Positions 53,463 to 60,593 are shown, numbered from the stretch's first letter. The stretch: DNA of 64,000 bases from DIGJ01 sp041739345 (GCA_041739345.1 JBGSNZ010000009.1:248001-312000); one strand, 5' to 3'. Numbers and translations are program-made. Notes: generated from the letters alone by a model not told the origin.

Positions 53463-54150
53463 TGCCCCACACCACCTTTAAATATTTTGGTTGTTTTGGA
53501 TTGATTTCTATTTTCTCACGAATCCGCCTAATATGCACCATTACTGTATTTTCTACGGAATAAACGTCCTCATTCCATACATTTTGATATATCTGCTCTG
53601 CTGAAAAAACGTGACCCGGATTTGACATAAGAAGCTTCAAAATCTTATATTCGGTTGCTGTTAGATTAAAACTTTCACCTTCTACATTGATTTCTTTCGT
53701 GGCAGTACTCAACTTCAATTTTCCAACAGTAATCGTTTCTGATTCCTGATTTTCCTCTTTCTCATTTTGGGAAGCACCTAAGGTAAAATATCGCCTTAAC
53801 TGTGCATTTACCCTTGCTAGTAGTTCAGCTGTATTAAATGGTTTCTCAATGTAATCATCCGCTCCCATTAAAAGCCCTGCAACTTTGTCACTTTCTTCTG
53901 TCTTAGCAGATAAAATGAGTATTGGAATGTTATTATTTTCTCTTATTTTCATCATAGCAGATATTCCGTTTAACTTTGGCATCATAACATCAAGAAAAAT
54001 CAAATTTATTTCATTTTTATTGACTATTTCCACCGCTTCAATGCCATCATACGCTTGATATACTTGATACCCTTCTAACGTTAGTAATTTTGTCAAAACC
54101 TCAACAATTTCCTTGTCATCATCTACAACTAATATGTTAAATTGTTTCAT
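53434..54150 (-). CDS. OmpR/PhoB family response regulator
   Basis: A 238-residue regulator. Receiver: VVDDDKEI, phosphoacceptor LIFLDVMMPKLNG, Thr/Ser in ILILSAKTEESD, Lys in DYIEKPF. The C-terminal winged helix (about 140-236) includes FNLTATEYKILKLLMSNPGHVFSAEQIYQNVW, VHIRRIREKIE and VWGIGYKIEK. It acts with the overlapping kinase. Subgroup is VanR-like. A secreted subtilase gene lies downstream in the same direction. Confidence 0.94.
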   Translation of the reverse strand: MKQFNILVVDDDKEIVEVLTKLLTLEGYQVYQAYDGIEAVEIVNKNEINLIFLDVMMPKLNGISAMMKIRENNNIPILILSAKTEESDKVAGLLMGADDYIEKPFNTAELLARVNAQLRRYFTLGASQNEKEENQESETITVGKLKLSTATKEINVEGESFNLTATEYKILKLLMSNPGHVFSAEQIYQNVWNEDVYSVENTVMVHIRRIREKIEINPKQPKYLKVVWGIGYKIEKDQ

Positions 54151-54235
54151 ATTTTTCTTATCCCATTAAATATTACATCTGTTTAAGATGCATTCCTTTC
54201 TTTCTACTCACCCTGAATAATCAAGCTGGACACGT

Positions 54236-54655
54236 TTAAAACCGCATTGCTTCTTCATCTCTTAATTGCGGGGCCAGACTATTTTGATATGGATCATAGT
54301 TATTATTATTGCACCCAAATTCTTTCAATAAGCAAATTTTATCATACTCTGTCCATTCAATAACGGAAATGCCATCAAAGGCTTCAATCTTTCCATCATT
54401 CATAGTGTTCTTAAAATACCACTCAACTATAGTTTGATTTCCTTTATGAAAGTACTGTTTAATTTCCCACACAAGTACATTCCCACGGGTATTCCATTCT
54501 GTAAACCAATGTTTGATTTTTTCACTACCTTTATATTTTGGTCCCCAACTTTCAATATAAACTGCATCATTAGTGAAAATGTCTGTAATTCCTAAATCCT
54601 GCTTACTTAACCACATATCAAACCAAAGACTAATAATTTTTTCTTTATTTTCCAT
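54236..54655 (-). CDS. SnoaL-like (NTF2-fold) protein
   Basis: A 139-residue small cytoplasmic protein of the NTF2-like/SnoaL type. Visible features: DIFTNDAVYIESWGPKYKGSEKIKHWFTEW and the antiparallel strand VWEIKQYFHKGNQTIVEWYFKNT. Such folds occur in polyketide cyclases, isomerases and ligand-binding proteins; no catalytic residues can be assigned, so the function is open. The ATG at 54655 has AAAGGGTTTACT upstream. Monocistronic, with a hairpin terminator upstream at 54724. Confidence 0.8.
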   Translation of the reverse strand: MENKEKIISLWFDMWLSKQDLGITDIFTNDAVYIESWGPKYKGSEKIKHWFTEWNTRGNVLVWEIKQYFHKGNQTIVEWYFKNTMNDGKIEAFDGISVIEWTEYDKICLLKEFGCNNNNYDPYQNSLAPQLRDEEAMRF

Positions 54656-54723
54656 AGTAAACCCTTTCCTCATCATCCTGTTTTTTTGTCTGAAAATATA
54701 AATAATTTTAACTCAGTATACTA

Positions 54724-54777
54724 CAAAAAACAAAAGAATAGAAGGATTCAAACCTCGAGGGTTCAAATCCTTCTATT
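54724..54777 (-). terminator. Terminator-like hairpin with T-arm-like arms
   Basis: AATAGAAGGATT at 54737 pairs with AATCCTTCTATT ending 54777. On the minus strand the stem is followed by CTTTTGTTTTTTG. The arm also contains GGGTTCAAATCC, which resembles a tRNA T arm, but no other tRNA part is present. The following stretch 54778-54937 shows no gene or signal. Confidence 0.7.
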
Positions 54778-54937
54778 AACTTTGCGCTCTGCCATTTCCT
54801 AATTTCCCCTGCCCATTCATAAATATCTCCAAAAAGAAAACGATGAATTTTCTTTAAATGTTCAAAATCAAAAAGCTATACGCAAATTGATATAGTTAGC
54901 TCGTTGCAGTAAATTTGAGTACTTTCCAATTTGAGAC

Positions 54938-54986
54938 AACAAAAATAAGACTTCCACGATATAATGCATCATGAAAGCCTTATTTT
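54938..54986 (-). terminator. Rho-independent terminator of the tRNA-Asn/tRNA-Leu transcript
   Basis: Minus strand AATAAGGCTTTCATGAT...ATCGTGGAAGTCTTATT followed by TTTGTTGTC. It begins 27 bases after tRNA-Leu. Near-identical to the hairpin at 50398-50438. Confidence 0.85.
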
Positions 54987-55012
54987 AATGAACTGCTTGC
55001 AGTTCTATAAAC

Positions 55013-55096
55013 TGCGGGAGATGGGACTTGAACCCACACGAGAATACACCCACAAGATCCTTAGTCTTGCCTGTCTGCCAATTCCAGCACTCCCGC
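55013..55096 (-). tRNA. tRNA-Leu (anticodon AAG)
   Basis: An 84-base class II tRNA. The acceptor GCGGGAG pairs perfectly with CUCCCGC, discriminator A. The anticodon stem CAAGA/UCUUG closes loop CUAAGGA, so the anticodon is AAG (reads CUU, and with A34 edited to inosine also CUC/CUA). The long variable arm GTGGGTGTATTCTCGTGT precedes a T arm with GGTTCAAGTCC. CCA is not encoded. Leucine tRNAs with A34 are uncommon in bacteria. It follows tRNA-Asn by 3 bases in one transcript. Confidence 0.93.
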
Positions 55097-55099
55097 ATA

Positions 55100-55171
55100 C
55101 TCCCCGAGTTGGGCTCGAACCAACAACCCCACGGTTAACAGCCGTGTGCTCTACCATTGAGCTATCGAGGA
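55100..55171 (-). tRNA. tRNA-Asn (anticodon GUU)
   Basis: A 72-base cloverleaf. Acceptor UCCUCGA/UCGGGGA with one U-G pair and discriminator G; the anticodon stem CACGG/CCGUG closes loop CUGUUAA with anticodon GUU; T arm GTTGGTTCGAGCCCAAC. CCA is not encoded. First in the Asn-Leu transcript. Confidence 0.95.
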
Positions 55172-55182
55172 ATGCAAAATAT

Positions 55183-55211
55183 ATTATAAATTACAAAGCC
55201 ATATATGTCAA
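55183..55211 (-). promoter_or_regulatory. Sigma-70-type promoter of the tRNA-Asn/tRNA-Leu unit
   Basis: Minus strand TTGACA (55211-55206), 17-base spacer, TATAAT (55188-55183): a perfect consensus promoter ending 12 bases before the tRNA-Asn 5' end. Confidence 0.92.
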
Positions 55212-55265
55212 GTATAATACGTAATATTTTTCAAAAAATATATTTTATATATACAATTTTTAAAA

Positions 55266-55332
55266 ATTTATTAAAAGGAAATTGGTTTACGGAATCCCTG
55301 ACACTAGAGCGCCCTGGGTTCCATAAATTCCT
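55266..55332 (-). terminator. Probable terminator of the thrS-infC-rpmI-rplT region
   Basis: Minus strand AGGAATTTATGGAACCCAGG pairs, with a 3-base bulge, with a complementary segment ending in TTTCCT, then TTTAATAAATTTTTAAA. Two smaller hairpins (around GCTAGC and TAAGATTAATCTTA) sit between it and the rplT stop. Confidence 0.5.
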
Positions 55333-55396
55333 ATTTCAAATCTATTTAAACCAAGCGAGCTAGCAAGCTAGTTCACTGGCTATTGTAAGATTAATC

Positions 55397-55753
55397 TTAA
55401 GCGAGTTTTGTTTTAGCAACTTCAACTAAAGCTGTAAATCCAGCAGGATCATTGATAGCCATTTCAGATAACATTTTTCTGTTAACTGTAACTTCTGCTA
55501 ATTTTAATCCATACATAAATTTGCTGTAAGATAGATCGTTCATACGAGCTGCTGCATTGATACGTGCAATCCATAACTGTCTAAACTGTCTTTTCTTTTG
55601 TTTTCTACCAGCAAAAGATTCTGTTAAACCTCTCATTACTGACTGCTTCGCTACTCTATACTGGTTAGATCTAGCGCCTCTATAACCTTTAGCTAATTTT
55701 AATACTCTATTATGTTTCTTTTTAGCGTTCATTCCGCCTTTAATTCTTGCCAT
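55397..55753 (-). CDS. rplT: 50S ribosomal protein L20
   Basis: A 118-residue ribosomal protein, standard length. ARIKGGMNAKKKHNRVLKLAKGYRG at the start, RKQKKRQFRQLWIARINAAAR in the middle. L20 binds 23S rRNA early in assembly and in Firmicutes also represses its own operon by binding the infC leader. 25 bases after rpmI. Confidence 0.98.
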   Translation of the reverse strand: MARIKGGMNAKKKHNRVLKLAKGYRGARSNQYRVAKQSVMRGLTESFAGRKQKKRQFRQLWIARINAAARMNDLSYSKFMYGLKLAEVTVNRKMLSEMAINDPAGFTALVEVAKTKLA

Positions 55754-55778
55754 TGTCTATTTCCTCCGTTTCTTCAAA

Positions 55779-55976
55779 TTATAAATAAGGTAAGATTTTT
55801 TTCATTACCTTAGCGTTTGTGCTGTCAGTAATTGTAGCTTTTCTAAGATTTCTTTTAACTTTTGCTGATTTCTTAGTTAAGATATGTCTCTTATATGCTT
55901 TATTTCTTTTTAATTTACCTGTTCCTGTTAGTTTAAAACGTTTCGCTGCTGCTCTTTTTGTTTTTAATTTTGGCAT
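55779..55976 (-). CDS. rpmI: 50S ribosomal protein L35
   Basis: A 65-residue basic ribosomal protein: MPKLKTKRAAAKRFKLTGTG, then KAYKRHILTKKSAKVKRNLR. Standard length and usual position between infC (35-base gap) and rplT. RBS AAGGAGGAAAAT. Confidence 0.98.
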   Translation of the reverse strand: MPKLKTKRAAAKRFKLTGTGKLKRNKAYKRHILTKKSAKVKRNLRKATITDSTNAKVMKKILPYL

Positions 55977-56011
55977 TGTATTTTCCTCCTTAAAATTTAA
56001 CTATCTCTATG

Positions 56012-56518
56012 TTAACGTTTTTCTGTTAAAAACATTATCATACTTCTGCCTTCAAGCTTCGCTGGTTTTTCAACAACAGCAATGTCTTCCAGCTTTGAAT
56101 AAAAGTCATCTAAAATCAGCCTGCCCTTTCCCATGTGCGCCATTTCACGTCCACGGAAACGAAGTGCAACTTTTACCTTATCGCCTTTTGTCAAAAACTT
56201 TCTTGCTTGACTTGCTTTGGTATTCATATCATTTACATCAATATTTGGTGACAGACGAATTTCTTTTACATCTGTAACTTTCTGTTTCTTTTTTGCTTCT
56301 TTGTCTTTACGGGTCAGTTCATATTTATACTTACCATAATCAATAATCTTACATACAGGTGGTTTTGCGGTTGGAGCAATCTTTACTAAATCAAGTTCTG
56401 CGTCTCTTGCAAGTTGCATGGCATCTCTTGATGACATAACTCCAAGTTGCTCTCCCTCTTCTCCAATCAATCGAACTTCTTTATCTCTGATTTGTTCGTT
56501 AATCATTAAATCGCTAAT
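56012..56518 (-). CDS. infC: Translation initiation factor IF-3, probable AUU start
   Basis: A 168-residue factor. The N-domain includes INEQIRDKEVRLIGEEGEQLG; KPPVCKIIDYGKYKYE and the C-domain RLSPNIDVNDMNTKASQARKFL...VKVALRFRGREMAHMGKG are diagnostic. I place the start at an ATT codon at 56518: GGAGGTG lies 9-10 bases upstream of it, whereas the first ATG (56506) is 21 bases from that site. An AUU start is the known autoregulated start of infC in many bacteria, because IF-3 rejects it. The leader contains an attenuator. Followed by rpmI and rplT. Confidence 0.95.
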   Translation of the reverse strand: MSDLMINEQIRDKEVRLIGEEGEQLGVMSSRDAMQLARDAELDLVKIAPTAKPPVCKIIDYGKYKYELTRKDKEAKKKQKVTDVKEIRLSPNIDVNDMNTKASQARKFLTKGDKVKVALRFRGREMAHMGKGRLILDDFYSKLEDIAVVEKPAKLEGRSMIMFLTEKR

Positions 56519-56757
56519 AGTAGTGCACCTCCATAATAGTGTTGGCCAACCAAGCCAGGTTTGAATAAGTCCAGAGCAATAAAAAAACGTGGATACATAT
56601 CCACGCACAATCCTTACAAGACTACGCTTGTAAAAAAATATTAACCCAAGGCATCTTTCATTAACAATGCTAAGGTGAGAGTGGATACTCTACTTGCTCA
56701 AAGTAAATAAAGTATACCACGCTCAACTTAGTATGTCAACTATTAGTTTCATTTTTC
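56519..56757 (-). promoter_or_regulatory. infC leader region with attenuator (L20-leader type)
   Basis: 240 bases between thrS and infC without a gene. On the minus strand it holds a hairpin TTACAAGCGTAGTCTTGTAA, an intrinsic terminator at 56581-56605, then about 60 bases to the ribosome site. In low-GC Gram-positives infC-rpmI-rplT is regulated by L20 through premature termination in such a leader; position and gene order match, but the L20-binding structure was not modelled. Confidence 0.65.
56581..56605 (-). terminator. Intrinsic terminator inside the infC leader (attenuator)
   Basis: Minus strand CGTGGATATGTATCCACG followed by TTTTTTTATTG. It lies upstream of the infC start on its own transcript, which points to attenuation rather than to thrS termination alone. 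Confidence 0.85.
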
Positions 56758-58719
56758 TTATTTATTTTCTTCCTGTGGCAATTCTTCACGAATTTCCTTT
56801 GTCCGGATTTCTTTACAGATTTGGTCGATAAATACAACTAACTCTTTCTGTCCTTCATCTCCTGCAAAACGGCTTCTTACCGATACCAATTCGGATTCTG
56901 CTTCCTGCTGTCCTACCACTAACATATAAGGGATTTTTGCAAGTCTTGTTTCGCGAATCTTATATCCGATCTTTTCGGAACGATTGTCAACGGTTGCTAA
57001 TATTCCATTTTCTTTAAGCTGCGATTCTACTTTTGTTGCATAGTCCATATATTTTTCTGAAATAGGAAGTATACGAACCTGTTCTGGACATAACCATGTT
57101 GGGAATTTACCTGCATATTTTTCAATTAACCATGCTAGGGTTCTCTCATAACAACCAATTGAAGTTCTATGAATAATATAAGGACGTCTCTTTTCTCCGT
57201 TTTCGCCAATAAAGAACATATCAAACTGCTCAGCGATTGCACAGTCTAACTGAATCGTTATCATCGTATCTTCTTTTCCATATACATTCTTTGCCTGAAT
57301 GTCTACCTTCGGTCCATAGAATGCTGCTTCGCCTTCTGCTTCCGTAAAGGATACATTCATTTCGGTTAAGATTTCACGAATTCTTGCCTGTGTTGAATTC
57401 CAATATTCTTCATCGCCAAGATATTTTTCTCTATTGTTTGGATCCCATTTGGATAAACGGTATGTTACATCCTCTTCAAGACCTAATGTTTTCAAGCAGT
57501 ATACTGCTAATTCAAGGCAACGTTTAAATTCATCATTCACCTGCTCTGGTGTAACAATTAAGTGTCCTTCTGAAATTGTAAACTGACGTACACGAGTCAA
57601 TCCATGCATTTCACCGGATTCCTCATTTCTAAATAGAGTCGATGTCTCGCCATAACGAATTGGCAAATCACGATAGGAATGCTGTCCCGCTTTATATATA
57701 TAATACTGAAATGGGCAGGTCATTGGACGAAGTGCAAATACTTCTTTATCAGTTTCTTCATCCCCTAAAACAAACATACCGTCTTTATAATGATCCCAGT
57801 GTCCAGAAATTTTGTACAAATCACTTTTCGCCATCAAAGGAGTTTTTGTTCTTACATAGCCGCGACGTTCTTCTTCATCTTCGATCCAACGCTGCATAGT
57901 CTGAATCATTTTTGTTCCTTTTGGCATTAATAATGGAAGTCCCTGACCAATCACATCAACAGTTGTAAAAAGTTCCATTTCTCTTCCTAACTTATTATGA
58001 TCACGCAACTTAATTTCTTCTAAGTGCTGAAGATATGCTGCTAATTCTTCTTTTTTCTGGAACGCAGTACCATAGATTCTTTGAAGCATTTTATTCTTTT
58101 CGCTGCCTCTCCAATATGCACCAGAGGATGAAATCAGTTTAAATGCTTTGATATTCTTTGTACTCATAAGATGAGGTCCAGCACAAAGATCTGTGAAATC
58201 TCCCTGGCGATAGAAAGAAAGTTCTGCATCCTCTGGAAGATCCATAATTAATTCAACTTTATATGGTTCACCCGCATCTTCCATTAATTTGATTGCTTCT
58301 TCACGAGGAAGTGTAAATCGTTCTAATTTAGCACCTTCCTTGATAATTTTTTTCATTTCAGCTTCTAATTTATCCAAATCATCTCTGGAAAATGGTTCTG
58401 CTTCAAAATCATAATAAAAACCAGTATCTATGCTTGGTCCTATTGCAAGTTTTGCATTTGGAAATACTCTCTTTACTGCTTCTGCAAGAACATGAGAGGT
58501 AGTATGACGAATCGCTGCCAATCCTTTTTTATCATTCGCAGTTAAAATATTCAATTCACAGTCACTGTCTACGATATGTCTTAAATCAACTACTTCACCG
58601 TCTACTTCACCAGCACATGCCATTCTTCCAAGGCCTTCGCTAATATCCGTTGCAATATCAAGGACACTCATGACTTGTTCGTATTCTTTTGTCGAACCAT
58701 CTTTTAATGTTATTTTCAT
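56758..58719 (-). CDS. thrS: Threonyl-tRNA synthetase
   Basis: A 653-residue class II synthetase of usual length. Domains in order: TGS (about 1-60, MKITLKDGSTKEYEQ), editing domain with HTTSHVLAEAV and the CAGPHL motif, catalytic core with RPMTCPFQYYIY, FRNEESGEMHGLTRVRQFT, YGPKVDI and IHRTSIGCYERTLAWLIE, and an anticodon-binding domain (about 540-645). It follows a T-box leader at 59189-59463 with a short gene between them. RBS AAAGGAGAAAAAC. A threonine-responsive T-box fits this enzyme. Confidence 0.97.
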   Translation of the reverse strand: MKITLKDGSTKEYEQVMSVLDIATDISEGLGRMACAGEVDGEVVDLRHIVDSDCELNILTANDKKGLAAIRHTTSHVLAEAVKRVFPNAKLAIGPSIDTGFYYDFEAEPFSRDDLDKLEAEMKKIIKEGAKLERFTLPREEAIKLMEDAGEPYKVELIMDLPEDAELSFYRQGDFTDLCAGPHLMSTKNIKAFKLISSSGAYWRGSEKNKMLQRIYGTAFQKKEELAAYLQHLEEIKLRDHNKLGREMELFTTVDVIGQGLPLLMPKGTKMIQTMQRWIEDEEERRGYVRTKTPLMAKSDLYKISGHWDHYKDGMFVLGDEETDKEVFALRPMTCPFQYYIYKAGQHSYRDLPIRYGETSTLFRNEESGEMHGLTRVRQFTISEGHLIVTPEQVNDEFKRCLELAVYCLKTLGLEEDVTYRLSKWDPNNREKYLGDEEYWNSTQARIREILTEMNVSFTEAEGEAAFYGPKVDIQAKNVYGKEDTMITIQLDCAIAEQFDMFFIGENGEKRRPYIIHRTSIGCYERTLAWLIEKYAGKFPTWLCPEQVRILPISEKYMDYATKVESQLKENGILATVDNRSEKIGYKIRETRLAKIPYMLVVGQQEAESELVSVRSRFAGDEGQKELVVFIDQICKEIRTKEIREELPQEENK

Positions 58720-58768
58720 TGTTTTTCTCCTTTATCCTATATCATAGTATTCTTTCATTTTTTATTAT

Positions 58769-59011
58769 TTAATCTCTTACATACTCAACTTCTACGCCAT
58801 CTTCGCAATCACAATAACCGTCGCAATCACAATCGCAATCACAGTCACCTAAATTATTTCCACTATTATTACCAATGCTAATCCCACGGGTACATGGAGC
58901 TGTTAACAATCCAAATAAAATGCCTCCTAAAGAAGCAACTGCTACAATTAGTGCAAACTCTCTCTTTGAAAAAGTTACTTCGCCTTGAAATATTTCTCTT
59001 AATTTTGACAT
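58769..59011 (-). CDS. Small membrane protein with Asp-Cys repeat tail
   Basis: An 80-residue protein not recognised. It has a charged N-terminus (MSKLREIFQGEVTFSKREF), one membrane helix (ALIVAVASLGGILFGLL), then a tail with GDCDCDCDCDGYCDCEDG: six cysteines alternating mostly with aspartates, like a metal-binding segment. RBS GAAGGGAGAATTTAA. It lies between the T-box leader and thrS on the same strand with 49 bases to thrS, so it is probably made from the T-box-controlled transcript. N-terminal parts of similar size occur in YtxH-like small membrane proteins, but homology is not established. Confidence 0.72.
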   Translation of the reverse strand: MSKLREIFQGEVTFSKREFALIVAVASLGGILFGLLTAPCTRGISIGNNSGNNLGDCDCDCDCDGYCDCEDGVEVEYVRD

Positions 59012-59052
59012 TTAAATTCTCCCTTCAAATGAATGACAGTTTGGTCGCCGCG

Positions 59053-59191
59053 TTTGCGCGATAAGCAGAGCACCTTCGGAAGTGCACCTTCGATCGCGTT
59101 GCTCGCCACAGCCCTGAAAGAGAGAAATAATTTTCCTGCAAGCAGAAATCATTTTTCTCTTCCAGGCCCGTTGCTCTGCTTATCGCGCAAA
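59053..59191. repeat. 139-bp interrupted palindrome between T-box terminator and small gene
   Basis: Left arm TTTGCGCGATAAGCAGAGCA (59053-59072) is exactly inverted at 59172-59191. Inside lie a second imperfect stem (GCCCTGAAAGAGAGAAATAA against the inverted right side) and an unpaired GC-rich insert with GCACCTTCG twice. The right arm directly abuts the T-run of the T-box terminator. Confidence 0.88.
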
Positions 59192-59463
59192 AAACGCCCC
59201 TCCTAATTCTTGCGAATTAGAAGGGACGGGTAATATACTCGCGGTTCCACCCTGATTGTCTTGTGCATATTTCTAAAATATGTGATAACAAAACCACTTA
59301 ATGATGGTAACGGAATCGCCGGACCGGATTGGGGTCACTCAGAGTTAGTTTTCAAATGATCTACACAAAGACACTTTCACCACCGCAATGCGGGTGTCTC
59401 TCTCTGCTGCTTTGAACATCCTACTCGTCTCGTCAACGTGTTTTTCTATATTCACTGATTTTT
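59189..59463 (-). ncRNA. T-box riboswitch leader, probably threonine-specific
   Basis: On the minus strand, the T-box sequence AGGGTGGAACCGCG is at 59253-59240. It is followed by a strong intrinsic terminator CGTCCCTTCTAATTC-GCAA-GAATTAGGAGGGGCG-TTTTTT (59228-59189). Upstream, stem I carries AGTA (59425-59422) and GAAAACTA (near 59353-59346), in which ACT can be the specifier codon for threonine. Uncharged tRNA-Thr would bind and prevent termination, increasing downstream expression. Downstream genes are the small Asp-Cys gene and thrS. The specifier assignment is by position and by the downstream thrS. Confidence 0.9.
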
Positions 59464-59491
59464 ATTATAGCATCTATCGCGTTTTTGTCAA
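59464..59491 (-). promoter_or_regulatory. Sigma-70-type promoter of the T-box transcript
   Basis: Minus strand TTGACA (59491-59486), 16-base spacer, TATAAT (59469-59464), directly upstream of the T-box leader. Confidence 0.9.
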
Positions 59492-59514
59492 ACCCTTTCT
59501 AAAATTAGAAATAA

Positions 59515-59557
59515 TTTAAAAAAAGTTCCATCCGGTAGTAACCCCGCATGGAACTTT
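59515..59557 (-). terminator. Rho-independent terminator of the Ig-like protein gene
   Basis: Minus strand AAAGTTCCAT-16 bases-ATGGAACTTTTTTT, directly after the stop codon. Confidence 0.88.
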
Positions 59558-60247
59558 CTATTTGACAACTTGTATAGTACAGGTATCCGTTAACCCATTC
59601 TCAATGGATATTGTTAAGGTTATCTTTCCGACTTCCAATCCTTTGACGGTTATCGTAGCAATTCCGCCTGCAACACCTGCCTCATCCGAAACAAGTATGA
59701 CTCCGTCTTTGCTTACGGTAATCTTTGGTTTTTCTTCAGTAGTCCCTGGCTTTAAAGTAGCTCTCAGTGTCGTTGCCACAGATTCATCGCTAAGACTAAT
59801 CGTAACTTCTGACTCTGAAAATTTAACACTCTGAGCTGGTGGCCCTACGGTCACATCGCATGTTAAAGTCTTTATCGTACGTTTCTTCGCATCCTTGATT
59901 GTAACGGTTATCGAAGCTTCTCCAACATCCTCAGCAACAATTGTTGCCTTGGAGTCAGCATCTTGATTAATCGATACAAATTTTGTCTCCGAAGACTTGA
60001 ACGATACGAACTCGCCTGCATCGCGATCCAGGTTTCTGACACTAAGTACACGTTCCTTACCTACTACAAGTCGCATGGTCGTATATGTAAGCCTTGCGTC
60101 AGACGCATTTTCGCTCTTTGTTTCGCTTGCTTGTGCAACTACGGTGTTATTGGAAAGGAAATTGTTTTGTAGTGGCAATAAGCTCACTAAAGCAAGTGCG
60201 AAGGCAAACATAAGGACTTTTTTGATAATAAAAGATACATTTCTCAT
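59558..60247 (-). CDS. Secreted protein with bacterial Ig-like (BIG2-type) domains
   Basis: A 229-residue exported protein. Signal peptide with long hydrophobic core (VLMFAFALALVSLLPLQ), probable cleavage near AQASE at about 40. The rest is beta-rich, with two Ig-like repeats: about 60-130 (LVVGKERVLSVRNL...VTVGPPAQSV) and about 135-228 (VKFSESEVTISLSDES...TCTIQVV). No cell-wall sorting signal, lipobox or catalytic motif. The role is likely binding or structural at the cell surface. It is transcribed divergently from an OmpR-type two-component system, with candidate regulator sites in the shared 346-base region. Confidence 0.85.
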   Translation of the reverse strand: MRNVSFIIKKVLMFAFALALVSLLPLQNNFLSNNTVVAQASETKSENASDARLTYTTMRLVVGKERVLSVRNLDRDAGEFVSFKSSETKFVSINQDADSKATIVAEDVGEASITVTIKDAKKRTIKTLTCDVTVGPPAQSVKFSESEVTISLSDESVATTLRATLKPGTTEEKPKITVSKDGVILVSDEAGVAGGIATITVKGLEVGKITLTISIENGLTDTCTIQVVK

Positions 60248-60325
60248 GTCTCATCCCTCCAAACTTGGGTATGACTGCATCACATTTGGTATTTTTTATT
60301 ATATTCGTATTATATTCTAGTTTTT

Positions 60326-60341
60326 TGTCAGAAAAATGTCA
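60326..60341. promoter_or_regulatory. Direct repeat TGTCA-6-TGTCA, candidate regulator site
   Basis: Two TGTCA boxes at 60326 and 60337, an 11-base period, on one face of the helix. This is the usual spacing for OmpR-family response regulators. It lies 80-95 bases upstream of the Ig-like gene start. Confidence 0.5.
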
Positions 60342-60442
60342 GAACCCAAATTTTTCAGCTTGTTTTGTTTTTTGTATATGCTTATAATAATAGTAAAATC
60401 AGTTCTAATTAATTTATACACTAATATGCTACTCTTTATTAT

Positions 60443-60461
60443 TTTGTAAGTAATTTGTAAG
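60443..60461. promoter_or_regulatory. Direct repeat TTTGTAAG-3-TTTGTAAG, candidate regulator site
   Basis: Two identical 8-base boxes at 60443 and 60454, again an 11-base period, upstream of the response regulator promoter. Confidence 0.45.
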
Positions 60462-60476
60462 GTTTCTATTTTCATG

Positions 60477-60509
60477 TGTCACAAAAATGTCAAATGTTTC
60501 GTATATAAT
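60477..60509 (+). promoter_or_regulatory. TGTCA direct repeat and -10 box of the two-component operon
   Basis: TGTCA at 60477 and 60488 (11-base period, same CAAAAA-type spacer as at 60326) overlap the place of the -35 region of a TATAAT at 60504-60509. There is no good -35 hexamer, which fits a promoter activated by a bound regulator. The start codon is 85 bases downstream. Confidence 0.55.
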
Positions 60510-60593
60510 AATATTCATATTTGAATAAAAATAAAGTAATACGTAAGCTCTATCTTATTTATTACTACAATAAACATAAAATTGGAGGTTTCT

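Noticed and set aside
54737..54777. GGGTTCAAATCC looks like the T arm of a tRNA
   Set aside because: No acceptor, D or anticodon arms can be found around it; the segment is explained as one arm of a terminator hairpin.
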